This document shows, in pieces, positions 44,901 through 53,401 of a stretch of DNA of 59,243 nucleotides; the stretch's first letter is position 1, and every line of letters starts with the position of its first letter. The notes below the pieces were generated by a model, which did not search any database, was not told the origin of the DNA, and saw only the letters and a list, made by a program, of their open reading frames with translations. A program made the position numbers and the translations under genes. The stretch covers positions 1-59,243 of the forward strand of contig CAYFPO010000010.1 in NCBI GenBank assembly GCA_964345035.1. Reading direction: 5' to 3'. This stretch comes from CAYFPO01 sp964345035 (GTDB taxonomy: Bacteria > Fidelibacterota > Marinisomatia > SCGC-AAA003-L08 > GCA-002704045).

Positions 44901-47900
44901 GAGAGGTATCGTCAGGTGACCAGTTATCACAATCATCCGGTCTGCCATGAACATGCATTTTTAGATTATCATACACAAAAAAGCTGTTTTTCTTATCATT
45001 GGGCAAGGTTTCAAATGATCTTCTTATAGCTGCAATGGAATTACTTTCAATTCCATTTTTTTCAAAATTTAGTACGAGCGATTGTTCTTTAGATGTAATA
45101 CCGTAAAGTTTATCTTCTTCAATTACAGCATCTGAAGGAGCATCATACCAGGAGTTATGTTCTTCTGTGTTGGCTACTGTAGCCCCAAATGACTCATCCT
45201 CAGACCAGGGATCATCCAATAAATACAGACTATCCAATTTTGCCTGACCAAGCTCTTGCCATTTATTTCCTACTAGTTCCAGTTTTGCAATTTGGATCTT
45301 ACTCACAATTGATGCATCAGGTTGGATTCCATCCATCCATAACCGGATATACCGAACATCACTCCATTCTACTTCATTCTCACTATTTTCGCTGATTCTG
45401 TCAAATTCCGATAAGAGAATGGTAAACAATTTCCATCCTGTTTCTACCCCATCATTTAAGGAAGGGTCTCCCACATCAACATTTGGTTTCAATGCGTATG
45501 TAAAATAACTGTTGTAAAAATCAGGATTATTATCCCTGTTCAAATCTTCCGTATCCGGATAGGTAAATCCGGCCATTTCAGAATTCCCTTCGGTACCATT
45601 TATAGAACTATAATCTGAGGAACCTTCTGAATAACTCCAGTTGTCATTATTCGGATCACTCCCTGTTACATAATCAGGATCAGGTGTATTAAGACATCTT
45701 CCATCTCCATCCTCATATTCATCAAGACAACCGTCAACTCCAGTGTCTTCTCCTTCATCCAGAATACCGTTTCCTACATTTGTACCGGGTATTATAGGCT
45801 CATCTTCCATATCTAACAGTTCGTTATTATTTTGATCTTCACTGATGTAACCAATATCAATATGAAGGGTTGCACTGGTATCAGGGAGCTGTTCTGCATT
45901 CAGCCAAATTTCCAGAAATTTTTTATCATTCTGATTATAGTCCCCTTCGTATAATGTAGTGGTAATACCATTCCAGGGATTTTCTTGATAAATATCTGTA
46001 AATTCAGATGCTAAAGTAAGTACCTTCGTTTTATTGTTCCCTGCACGGGAAGAAGTTTCTTTATCCGGCCAGATTTCCTTTGTGTCAACATCATTATAAG
46101 GGTTATACCAATACATTTTTCCACGGGACTCAACATCATACAAATTACCTAGTGTATCAAGTAGAGGAGGTGAAGCCATTTTCCATTGCCTCTGCATGAT
46201 ACTGGGGGAGGTTGTAATTTTTGAAGATTCAAAATCATCCAGGAATGCCTGCCCTAAAGGATTCGGGTTGGGGATTACCTGTGCATATTCACCTTCAATG
46301 GTAATTTTGGAGGGTTTGGTTGTTTCAATAAATGGCAATATATCCACTGCCTTTGTCATAAAATCAACCTGCCGGGAATATTTACCATTTATATCCCAAA
46401 TAAAATTTTTGAGGGGTTCATAGCCAATGTCCACTTTATCATCTATAATAGTCTGGTTATAGTATAATGCAGTCATACCAATGAAATTATTATCTCCCAG
46501 ATCCAATTCCATTCGGGTACCTGCCATTAATTTTTTGTCAAAAGATACCAATTCATTTTCTTCATAAGTAACGGATATATTGGCAGTGGGATCAAGTGCT
46601 TCATCCGTTATGAAATTAATGGTACCGGAAAAGTAATCTATTGTGTAATCTATATTCCGTGTTAATGTTCTACCATTCAGAATTACTTCTTCGCTTCCTT
46701 CTACAACCATAAAACCAAGACTCATTGTTGAACTCCTCTGAGAGTGTCTAACCTTGAAAATAAATTCATGTTCATCTGTTGCGTCCTGGTTATTTCCGGA
46801 TGTAGAATAATACATTGCAGGACCTTCATCTCCTTCATCTGCAAAATCACCATCCCAATCATTAAGCGGTTCATCAATAATATCCGCCAATTCCGGATTT
46901 GTATTACCCCAATAAATTAGACTGTCAAAGTGATTTGTCTGGTAAAAGGTATCTGTATATGCAAATGGCATATGGAATGGTAAAATTATCTCTCCATAAA
47001 TTGGGTTTACTATACTTCCCAAATCATCAATTTTTCCGTCACCACCCGGGAGAGTCTGACCATATTGATCCTGTTTATCTAACCCAAAAATATTCAAAAA
47101 CGATGTGCCACCGGGACTATGGGTTTCTGTTCCTGTAGGACCCTTTTCATGGATAATTTCGATTTCAAAATCTTCCATATTGATATTTCTAGCTCCCAGA
47201 TCATACACATTTTTAAACATCAGCGGCCATGTTGGTTTTGACGGATCTGAATTTCCTTTTACCTTTAGCAATTTCAGATTTATCTCAACAGGTGGATCAT
47301 ACATACCATCATCATCGTTGTCTATAAATGGCTCACCCAAATCATATTCCCCGTTTCCTTCGGTGCCGTCTGGATTTAATTCTTCATTATAGTCATCCCC
47401 ATTGGGGTCGAATATAGAATTCTGTGTAGAATCTCCCCAAAATAGACTGCCGCAGATTGCCACCTCAATTCCTTCAGTTGAGACCCAGGTAGTATCCGTA
47501 AAATTCAGTGAATCCAACTCTAATGAATCCAATATCTGTGTATAGATATAACCTTCCGACAATCCTCCACCACAACCGTCTTCATTTTCGCTGGGGAATC
47601 CATCTTCTCCGATGTCACTTTCCCAATTGTCACCCGATGGTATATAGTTATAATCTGTATAGGTACTATCATAATACCCTGCTTCAATTATTTCAAACGA
47701 TTCCGGATCCATATTGTTGATATCATACGCAATTCCAATGGCTTCATTTCCAACTGGGGATTTCAAGCGTATATACCCCAAAATTTGGTTTATTTCATAA
47801 TCAACTTCACGCTGCAGTTCAATCCACGATCCAGAAACTGAATATGAAGAAATATCAGAAGGATTAATATATGCTGAACCCTGTATTGATCCGGCAGTAT

Positions 47901-49038
47901 ATTGGGATGTAGAAACAGTTTTATACAACTTATAATCAGTAACTACATCTGTAATTTGGCTTATGCCATCTATATTATCTACATTGAAGAAATGTCTCCC
48001 GTCAGAGGATAATGGATAGAAATTATTTCTGTAAGTGGTATCAATAAAAAAGTATCGGTCTTTTACAAAATTATAGTCATTTATACTGATATCACTTGCT
48101 GATTCATCCCCGGTTTTGGTCTTAGCAGATTTTTTCACTTGTTCTAGAGAAAGGATAGAAGTTGTTGACAATGGTCCTAACTGATTTACTGCTTTGATTC
48201 CAAACAAGCCCTCACTTTTACCACTGCCGTATGTTACAAATTTTGTGGATGGTAAGGACAAGCTGATATTACCGGCATCAATGCTCTTTAATACTTCATC
48301 TTCCTTTCCTTCATAATTTAAGAGAATATCATTTTCCCAGGAAAAATCTGCTTCAGAGTTCTGATCAACCAGTACAGAAATCCTGTCACCTATTGTTCCT
48401 TCTATGTTGAAATTCTGTTTCTGATCGATTTCCAGATCCCAGCTTTGGTTTTCCTTGTAATTCGTATTTACCAGCTCCTGATCCTGAAAAACTACCTGTC
48501 CGAGTATGTCAATATTCCCACGTATATTCAAGGCTACTTCAGATTCACCAATATCTGCAATATTCCATCTAATCGCCCGACTAGATCCGCTTCTTCGTCC
48601 ATTCTTTTTCTTAGTGAATCTTTCAATAAATTTTTTCTGGAATATCGCAGTGGCATTTTTCACCAGTTTTGCTTTATAAAACCATTCCAGGGTGACAATA
48701 GCAGGAATTCGAAGATTATTTCCCTGCAATGTTTCAAAAATACCAAATGTATTATTGATGAGGACAACTTCACTGAATTCCTTATGATTTCTCATTTTGG
48801 GGTCTAAAAAATGATTATTCCAAAGAGAATCTGAAGTGGTCAGTACCAATGTTTTTTGTTTTTCCTCAAACGGTTTAATAATTTGCGGCAGAAAATCCCC
48901 TGTACGAATTGAATGGACAATCTTTCCTTCAAGATTTTCTGTACACACGATTTCCATAAGGATTACTGTAGAAATTGTAATTCTCAATAATATCGGAAAG
49001 AATTGATTCCGAAGATTTATTTTATGGTATGACAACAC
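41989..49038 (-). CDS. sprA: SprA/Sov-like T9SS outer-membrane translocon
   Basis: 2349 residues, the size of SprA, the very large beta-barrel that exports T9SS cargo across the outer membrane. It has an N-terminal signal region, long beta-rich tracts with barrel-like alternation, the family block PNPLGQAFLDDFESSKITT near residue 925 followed by MQRQWKMASPP, and a C-terminal barrel ending in FGFSVKIKIQGK. Two Asp/Asn-rich inserts at about 480-585 and 1450-1558 are duplicates of each other, and a third acidic insert lies near 1080-1150. It shares a locus with PorV-like genes and sorting-domain cargo. The ATG lies 15 bp after rdgB. Confidence 0.85.
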   Translation of the reverse strand: MLSYHKINLRNQFFPILLRITISTVILMEIVCTENLEGKIVHSIRTGDFLPQIIKPFEEKQKTLVLTTSDSLWNNHFLDPKMRNHKEFSEVVLINNTFGIFETLQGNNLRIPAIVTLEWFYKAKLVKNATAIFQKKFIERFTKKKNGRRSGSSRAIRWNIADIGESEVALNIRGNIDILGQVVFQDQELVNTNYKENQSWDLEIDQKQNFNIEGTIGDRISVLVDQNSEADFSWENDILLNYEGKEDEVLKSIDAGNISLSLPSTKFVTYGSGKSEGLFGIKAVNQLGPLSTTSILSLEQVKKSAKTKTGDESASDISINDYNFVKDRYFFIDTTYRNNFYPLSSDGRHFFNVDNIDGISQITDVVTDYKLYKTVSTSQYTAGSIQGSAYINPSDISSYSVSGSWIELQREVDYEINQILGYIRLKSPVGNEAIGIAYDINNMDPESFEIIEAGYYDSTYTDYNYIPSGDNWESDIGEDGFPSENEDGCGGGLSEGYIYTQILDSLELDSLNFTDTTWVSTEGIEVAICGSLFWGDSTQNSIFDPNGDDYNEELNPDGTEGNGEYDLGEPFIDNDDDGMYDPPVEINLKLLKVKGNSDPSKPTWPLMFKNVYDLGARNINMEDFEIEIIHEKGPTGTETHSPGGTSFLNIFGLDKQDQYGQTLPGGDGKIDDLGSIVNPIYGEIILPFHMPFAYTDTFYQTNHFDSLIYWGNTNPELADIIDEPLNDWDGDFADEGDEGPAMYYSTSGNNQDATDEHEFIFKVRHSQRSSTMSLGFMVVEGSEEVILNGRTLTRNIDYTIDYFSGTINFITDEALDPTANISVTYEENELVSFDKKLMAGTRMELDLGDNNFIGMTALYYNQTIIDDKVDIGYEPLKNFIWDINGKYSRQVDFMTKAVDILPFIETTKPSKITIEGEYAQVIPNPNPLGQAFLDDFESSKITTSPSIMQRQWKMASPPLLDTLGNLYDVESRGKMYWYNPYNDVDTKEIWPDKETSSRAGNNKTKVLTLASEFTDIYQENPWNGITTTLYEGDYNQNDKKFLEIWLNAEQLPDTSATLHIDIGYISEDQNNNELLDMEDEPIIPGTNVGNGILDEGEDTGVDGCLDEYEDGDGRCLNTPDPDYVTGSDPNNDNWSYSEGSSDYSSINGTEGNSEMAGFTYPDTEDLNRDNNPDFYNSYFTYALKPNVDVGDPSLNDGVETGWKLFTILLSEFDRISENSENEVEWSDVRYIRLWMDGIQPDASIVSKIQIAKLELVGNKWQELGQAKLDSLYLLDDPWSEDESFGATVANTEEHNSWYDAPSDAVIEEDKLYGITSKEQSLVLNFEKNGIESNSIAAIRRSFETLPNDKKNSFFVYDNLKMHVHGRPDDCDNWSPDDTSLVNLVFQFGMDDDNFYEVVKPIVCQDTVLWKNKSSYIDIDLGKISRRKEGIIALDVFDPSLHDTGIDSVFSEFENGCGGALPTGFVFEDVLDSLGMNVDNILDTTWVTSDGDEVIVCGQLFWDQIYCESCEQSDPNGDNYSELNNPDGTENNGIYDEWEPFTDNNNNGLLDEAPENYDEETNIWEWSEGNGNTLEITHIRGEPSIDRINYIMIGVQNNNPDTVNTIKGTVLVNEMRFSGVRKTSGQAFRLKTDFNFADLLSVNTSFEKKDSEFRTLQERLGSGTTTEAISINTTLSPELVLPAQWGIRTPINVNYSSNVSTPKYRQGTDILVGSASEAPDSIKTISQTVTMSTSFKKTSRSDKWWLKYTLDKFSTNLSATIKESSNLTEKSNTTRNYDLTMKYDYQFSNENYWRPLKILEKLPLVGNTMAESKLFWSPKKIHSQMKLDEDNNIKLYRNGNENITEKLEMTRDYSVTYQLTNSLSSSYSKNIKSNLINFKNSTEKRLEALKSFNPGIVTNVSETLNNTFSPDNLRWLKPSITYNSSFSWVLNSLVDSLRNASISSTNTFKTSVNFNPKDFIELIYTPENTAGSSRPGTGRSRGRSSSRGSKSTGKKINIQNPIARAILKPFHSVARRVTPISFSYTISVTNSEGNVLADEMPGYSYRFGLSSIQNQLLNTNYFEGSGLGTHSQGVGSFSNNITHDLSLNSGLNFASGIVMKFTFVNKETIAKQNGGQETINKTLSLIPFGDRGKDPFPGIDKINMPFPNWDINWSGLQKLPFMNLLFNSVSLSHNYRGELSSTEQDGELKSENFTHQFSPLVGLNLRTKNKNSISINSRISQTLTINNNIQTGSTERNYTNTISSDLSYSRQSGMHIPIFFFRDFNFENDISFNLRMSYDTNVKSTITLTGESSVLQQNTSLSIKPEIAYSFTKWVNGGVHFDYIYTDNMSTGKRVEKDFGFSVKIKIQGK

Positions 49039-49053
49039 ATGAGCAATGTGTCG

Positions 49054-49689
49054 CTACGCAGACTCCTCTCTATCTCCAACTGGAGTATTTGTGGAAGGAA
49101 TAACAGAATTTGCTGTCAGAAGTTTAAACAGATTTCTCACAGCTTTTCCGCGGTGTGATATTTTACTTTTTTCATTCATCGTTATTTCTGCAAAAGTTCT
49201 TTGTAATTCAGGAACATAAAATACGGGGTCATACCCGAAACCTCCAAATCCTTTCGGTTCTGTGGTAATAACGCCTTTTACGGCTCCTTTTGCCATAAGT
49301 TCCACCTGGTCATTAATGTAAACCATGACGGTTGTAAACTTAGCACTCCTTTGAATCTCGGGAATATTTTCCATTTCTTGGAGTAATTTTACCACATTGT
49401 CCTTGTACGTGCAGTTTTCACCTGCAAACCGTGCAGAATACACTCCGGGAGCCCCATTCAATGCATCTACTTCCAGCCCTGTGTCATCTGCGATTGTCGG
49501 TAATCCTGTTATCGCATGGACAGTTTTCGCTTTTATTAGTGCATTTTCATCCAGAGTAGTACCAGTTTCCTCAATATCTCCAATTTCCGGAAATTCATCC
49601 AATGTAGTTAATGATATTCCGGGTGAATTTGCTTCAGACAGTATTTCCCTGCATTTATCACTATTATGTGTGGCAATTACTATTTTCAT
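49054..49689 (-). CDS. rdgB: RdgB/HAM1 dITP/XTP pyrophosphatase
   Basis: 211 residues. Substrate loop IATHNSDKCREI at the N-terminus, TIADDTGLEVDALNGAPGVYSARFAG, GFGYDPVFYVPE and SHRGKAVRNLF are the family hallmarks. It hydrolyses deaminated purine nucleoside triphosphates (dITP, XTP) to monophosphate and pyrophosphate, keeping them out of DNA and RNA. The C-terminal ~15 residues (NSVIPSTNTPVGDREES) extend past the usual end and are probably disordered. It is the first gene of the long minus-strand operon that includes sprA. Confidence 0.95.
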   Translation of the reverse strand: MKIVIATHNSDKCREILSEANSPGISLTTLDEFPEIGDIEETGTTLDENALIKAKTVHAITGLPTIADDTGLEVDALNGAPGVYSARFAGENCTYKDNVVKLLQEMENIPEIQRSAKFTTVMVYINDQVELMAKGAVKGVITTEPKGFGGFGYDPVFYVPELQRTFAEITMNEKSKISHRGKAVRNLFKLLTANSVIPSTNTPVGDREESA

Positions 49690-49793
49690 CCAGTTAGGTA
49701 AAATATTCTAAAATTTAGGATATAAAATTAAAAATTATAAGGCAGATATACCGAGGTATTTTTAAATTTCGCGTCTCGTATTTTACGATATGT

Positions 49794-49866
49794 GGCTTGG
49801 TAGCTCAGGTGGTAGAGCGCAGGACTGAAAATCCTGGCGTCGGTGGTTCAACTCCGCCCCGAGCCA
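49794..49866 (+). tRNA. tRNA-Phe (GAA)
   Basis: 73 nt, full cloverleaf. Acceptor arms GGCTTGG/CCGAGCC (one G-T pair), D arm GCTC/GAGC, anticodon stem CAGGA/TCCTG around loop CTGAAAA with anticodon GAA at 49827-49829, variable loop GCGTC and T arm GGTGG-TTCAACT-CCGCC. The discriminator is A. The CCA end is not encoded (CGA follows), so it is added enzymatically. The panD start codon is 3 nt beyond the tRNA. Confidence 0.97.
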
Positions 49867-49869
49867 CGA

Positions 49870-50250
49870 ATGCTTAGAAAAATGATGAAAAGTAAAATTC
49901 ACCGGGCTACGGTGACAGATGCCAATCTGGATTATGAGGGCTCTATTGCTATTGATCCTGTATTGATGAAAGCTGCTGGTATAGTAGAGTATGAAAAAGT
50001 TCACGTACTGGATATTACCAATGGAAATCGCCTTGAGACCTATACGATACTCGGTGTACCAAATACAGGTGAAATCTGTATCAACGGTGCTGCTGCCCAT
50101 CTGGTGAATACAGGCGACTTGGTGATCATTGTATCTTACTGTTCTGTGAGTGAAGAAGAATTACAGGAATTTAAGCCTTCTATCGTGCTAGTAGATGAGA
50201 AAAATAATATCAAGAAACTGTCCCACGCCATTGATCCCATCCTGAATTAA
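49870..50250 (+). CDS. panD: Aspartate 1-decarboxylase proenzyme
   Basis: 126 residues. It makes beta-alanine from aspartate for pantothenate and CoA. The proenzyme cuts itself between Gly24 and Ser25 (YEGSIAID) to create the pyruvoyl group. Counting from the ATG at 49870 places Gly24-Ser25 exactly as in E. coli PanD, which supports this start over the longer frame that enters the tRNA. Other signatures: KIHRATVT and GEICINGAAAHLV. There is no Shine-Dalgarno, as the upstream DNA is tRNA-Phe ending 3 nt before the ATG. The 3' end overlaps the convergent ggt gene by 4 bp. Confidence 0.94.
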   Translation: MLRKMMKSKIHRATVTDANLDYEGSIAIDPVLMKAAGIVEYEKVHVLDITNGNRLETYTILGVPNTGEICINGAAAHLVNTGDLVIIVSYCSVSEEELQEFKPSIVLVDEKNNIKKLSHAIDPILN

Positions 50251-51779
50251 TTCAATGTAATCGTATAACCACCTCTCCGGGGATCACCCATTCCTTCTGA
50301 ACCCAACACTGAATTTGCCCCGCCAAAAAATACATTTTTCTCCGACCATTTGTGTAAAATAAATCTGGAAGATAATTTCTCTAATGTTGAATCCGGGATT
50401 CCCGGTTCTGTATGCAGCACATTACCCTCAAGATGTACCCGTGGAAAATTCGTTGCTGATTCGATATCCATATCACTGCATAATGTATTTACTATCATCT
50501 GAACAATGACTGATCTGATTCTGTTACTACCGGCAGTGCCCGTAACCAAAATTGGTTTTCCATTTTTTAATACAATGGTTGGTGCAACCATTGATGGCAG
50601 TCTTGCACCGGGAGGGTGTTGATGAAAACCATTTGGATTGAGATCTTCTTCACCAAGCATATTATTCAGCATAAATCCTGCCTGAGGTAATACATAACCA
50701 CATCCCTCACCATTCGTAGTGGTAACACTGGCTGCATTTCCAAATTTGTCAATCACACTGATATGTGTTGTAGATCCATTTCGGTTTTCCGGTGTTTGAT
50801 CTACAGAATAAAAATCCTGACCCTCATTATACATTTTCTCAAATTTCTCAAACATATCCCTAAAATCAACATGCATATTTCTGGATAAATCCTGTAAATA
50901 TTCTGCCCGTGCAATACAGGTTACTTTAAAAGCATTCACTAAATCCGAAATGGATAATGAATGGTCCTTGCCAGTTTTGCCGGATTGTAATAATAACAAA
51001 ATAAAATCAACCAGCAATCCACTGACTGCCGGCGGTGGATTACTTAGAACATGATATCCATGAAATTCAGTGACGATTGGATTTCTTTCCACAATGGAAT
51101 AGTTTTCTAAATCTTTACGGGTGATTAATCCACCATTTTTCTGAAAATAAACAATCAAATCGGCAATTTCACCTTTGTAGAATAAGTCTTCTCCTTCACG
51201 ACTCAATGTATCCAAAAAGTCAGAAAATTCCGGCATTTTTAATTTTTCGCCCGATTGTATCAATTTATTTTCTGTGCAGAAAGCTGTTTTTCCAAGGTCA
51301 CTATGACATATAATGGGCTCAAGAATTTTCAGAAAATATGCCTGGTGTGAGTTTATTTTAATTCCATCCTTCGCTGCTATCATTGCAGGATAGATCACTT
51401 CCTTTAGAGGTATTCTACCAAGTTTTCTGTGTATATGCAGTAAACCTGCAATATTACCCGGGACCGCCACAGATCCCTTTCCGATATGGAACTCCTGTTG
51501 TGAATCTCCAAAATCCACATTAATATTGAAAAATTCGGGTGAGCTGCACTTTCCGGTGGGCATATTCACAAAAAAGTCATATAATATAGGATTCTTATTT
51601 TCAGGATATGCCATCAGGAATCCTCCACCTCCTGCGCTGGTAAGTGCCGGCTCTGCAACCATTGCCATAAACATTCCTGCTACAGCACCATCAAATGCAT
51701 TACCGCCGGATTGAATTACTTCTGCTGCAGCTTCAGCAGTGGATTTACTTCCTGCAGAAATAATTGCTGAGTGATTCAA
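50247..51779 (-). CDS. ggt: Gamma-glutamyltranspeptidase family protein
   Basis: 510 residues. The Ntn-hydrolase precursor has an N-terminal large subunit (STAEAAAEVIQSGGNAFDGA, EPALTSAGGGGFL) and an autocleavage site before the first Thr of GSTTHISVID, with MLNNMLGEED and HPPGARLPSMVAPTI in the small subunit. Family members transfer or hydrolyse gamma-glutamyl groups of glutathione-like thiols. No signal peptide is visible, unlike classical periplasmic GGT, so it may act in the cytoplasm or start further upstream. It lies 20 bp after the dockerin protein gene. Confidence 0.9.
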   Translation of the reverse strand: MNHSAIISAGSKSTAEAAAEVIQSGGNAFDGAVAGMFMAMVAEPALTSAGGGGFLMAYPENKNPILYDFFVNMPTGKCSSPEFFNINVDFGDSQQEFHIGKGSVAVPGNIAGLLHIHRKLGRIPLKEVIYPAMIAAKDGIKINSHQAYFLKILEPIICHSDLGKTAFCTENKLIQSGEKLKMPEFSDFLDTLSREGEDLFYKGEIADLIVYFQKNGGLITRKDLENYSIVERNPIVTEFHGYHVLSNPPPAVSGLLVDFILLLLQSGKTGKDHSLSISDLVNAFKVTCIARAEYLQDLSRNMHVDFRDMFEKFEKMYNEGQDFYSVDQTPENRNGSTTHISVIDKFGNAASVTTTNGEGCGYVLPQAGFMLNNMLGEEDLNPNGFHQHPPGARLPSMVAPTIVLKNGKPILVTGTAGSNRIRSVIVQMIVNTLCSDMDIESATNFPRVHLEGNVLHTEPGIPDSTLEKLSSRFILHKWSEKNVFFGGANSVLGSEGMGDPRRGGYTITLN

Positions 51780-51799
51780 TGAAGCAAAGTTTGTGTGTT

Positions 51800-53317
51800 T
51801 TAGTTATCTAAAATAATATTGATGATGAGTATAATATCCTGGACATTGATCAGATCATCACTATTGACATCAGCAACTAATATTTCATATTCACTTGGAG
51901 GCTCATCTACTCCAATGATTATGTTTACTGTTCTTACTACATCCAATATATTAATCAATCCATCGTCATTTACATCACCTAACAATATACCGAAAAATCC
52001 AATGTCACAATTTTGATTTGACTCACCACAGTCATTCAATGCTTCCACACAATATAGGTGTTCTACTTCAGCAAAAGCGAATAAATCTGAATACTCATTC
52101 TGATCGGCACCTGTCACTCCAAGCCAAGTCCCATCTCTATAAATCTTATAACCGGATTCATTTGCAACGTCTTCCCATGTGATGACAATATACTCAGTGA
52201 AGGTTCCGTCTGATGCATCAACTGATGAGGGAGCTAAGGGTGATTCTGCAAGTGAGCCGTTATCACAAGCTTGGTAGGAATTTCCACAAAAATTGATTGA
52301 TTCTATACAGTAATTATGATCTCCTGATGCAGCACCATAATCAACATAACTGATACTTCCTGCAGGGAGTGGTGCAATTGCAGTTCCATCTCTAAATACA
52401 GTATAACTCTCAGCTTCAGGATCATTTTCCCAAATTAATTGCACTGATGAACAATCCATTCCATCAGACGCTTGAAAACCGGTGGGAGAATCAGGTGTAT
52501 TACAAGTAAAATACATCTCTACCTTAACGTAATCAACACTGTAATTGTCTTCTGACCAGATCACGGGAGTTATAGCACCATCGCATAGTAAATGATCATA
52601 CATGGTCACGGGTAACATAAAGGGACCGTTTATTGTATAGTCTATACTGAGTTCAGCCTGCCATTCATCCGTAGCCCAAGTGCAGTCATTTTTTTTCACA
52701 GTCACATAAGTCTCAGACCATGCTGGCAAATCATCACATTGAACACCCTGCACCGTTATCTCCACATGGTTTATTGATTCCAACGGGGGCGGTGTAAATG
52801 ACCACCATGCTTCACCATAATAATCAAGCGGGTCCCACCAGTCATCATTGTATCCTATTATGAGACAATCCGAGCCATCAGTACACATGCAATCGTAGCC
52901 AATTTCACCACCGATGCCGGATGCTTGATTTCCATATTGATATTGGACGAAATATCCACGCCCATCCGGCTGGACATAATTTTCACTAATGATTCTATAA
53001 TTCTCTTTTGACAAAGTATTTTCAATAGTAGGAAAAAGATTTTTAGGTATAATTCGTTGGTAGGATGCTGCTCCATTCTGTAATTCCAGTCCATTAATCA
53101 CAGAACTAATTAGGGTAACCAAGCTGTCATTGGGTAAATCAAACTGAATGCGATACAAATGCTGATTTTCTTTGAAGGGTCCTAATGCATTTATGCTTCC
53201 CGGTTCAATATATTTTTTAGTTGTTAGGACTTTTGATTGATTATTGTCGGAATATCCGACATTAACAATCAATATCGAAATAATTAGTGAGAAAATATTG
53301 AAAAATTTTGAATTCAC
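51800..53317 (-). CDS. Exported protein with FN3-like repeats and C-terminal dockerin
   Basis: 505 residues with a signal peptide (FFNIFSLIISILIVNVGYS). The N-terminal ~270 residues are of unknown family with many Cys and aromatic residues (CMCTDGSDCLIIGYND, DWWDPLDYYGEAWW). Two fibronectin-III-like modules follow (PDSPTGFQASDGMDCSSVQL and APSSVDASDGTFTEYIVITW, each with a YTVFRDGT or YKIYRDGT strand), then a dockerin-like pair of calcium loops (GDVNDDGLINILDVVRTVN, ADVNSDDLINVQDIILIIN). It is predicted to be secreted and surface-displayed or complex-forming through the dockerin. Function unknown. Confidence 0.75.
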   Translation of the reverse strand: MNSKFFNIFSLIISILIVNVGYSDNNQSKVLTTKKYIEPGSINALGPFKENQHLYRIQFDLPNDSLVTLISSVINGLELQNGAASYQRIIPKNLFPTIENTLSKENYRIISENYVQPDGRGYFVQYQYGNQASGIGGEIGYDCMCTDGSDCLIIGYNDDWWDPLDYYGEAWWSFTPPPLESINHVEITVQGVQCDDLPAWSETYVTVKKNDCTWATDEWQAELSIDYTINGPFMLPVTMYDHLLCDGAITPVIWSEDNYSVDYVKVEMYFTCNTPDSPTGFQASDGMDCSSVQLIWENDPEAESYTVFRDGTAIAPLPAGSISYVDYGAASGDHNYCIESINFCGNSYQACDNGSLAESPLAPSSVDASDGTFTEYIVITWEDVANESGYKIYRDGTWLGVTGADQNEYSDLFAFAEVEHLYCVEALNDCGESNQNCDIGFFGILLGDVNDDGLINILDVVRTVNIIIGVDEPPSEYEILVADVNSDDLINVQDIILIINIILDN

Positions 53318-53401
53318 AAGGTCTGAAACTACAACAAATGATGGAAAGAATCAAAATCAATTCCTCCGAATGTGATTAATAGTGATATCCATGATTTGAT
53401 T

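Noticed and set aside
49843..49869. Upstream extension of panD into the tRNA (nine extra residues)
   Set aside because: It would translate the tRNA T-arm and acceptor stem and displace the conserved Gly24-Ser25 numbering.
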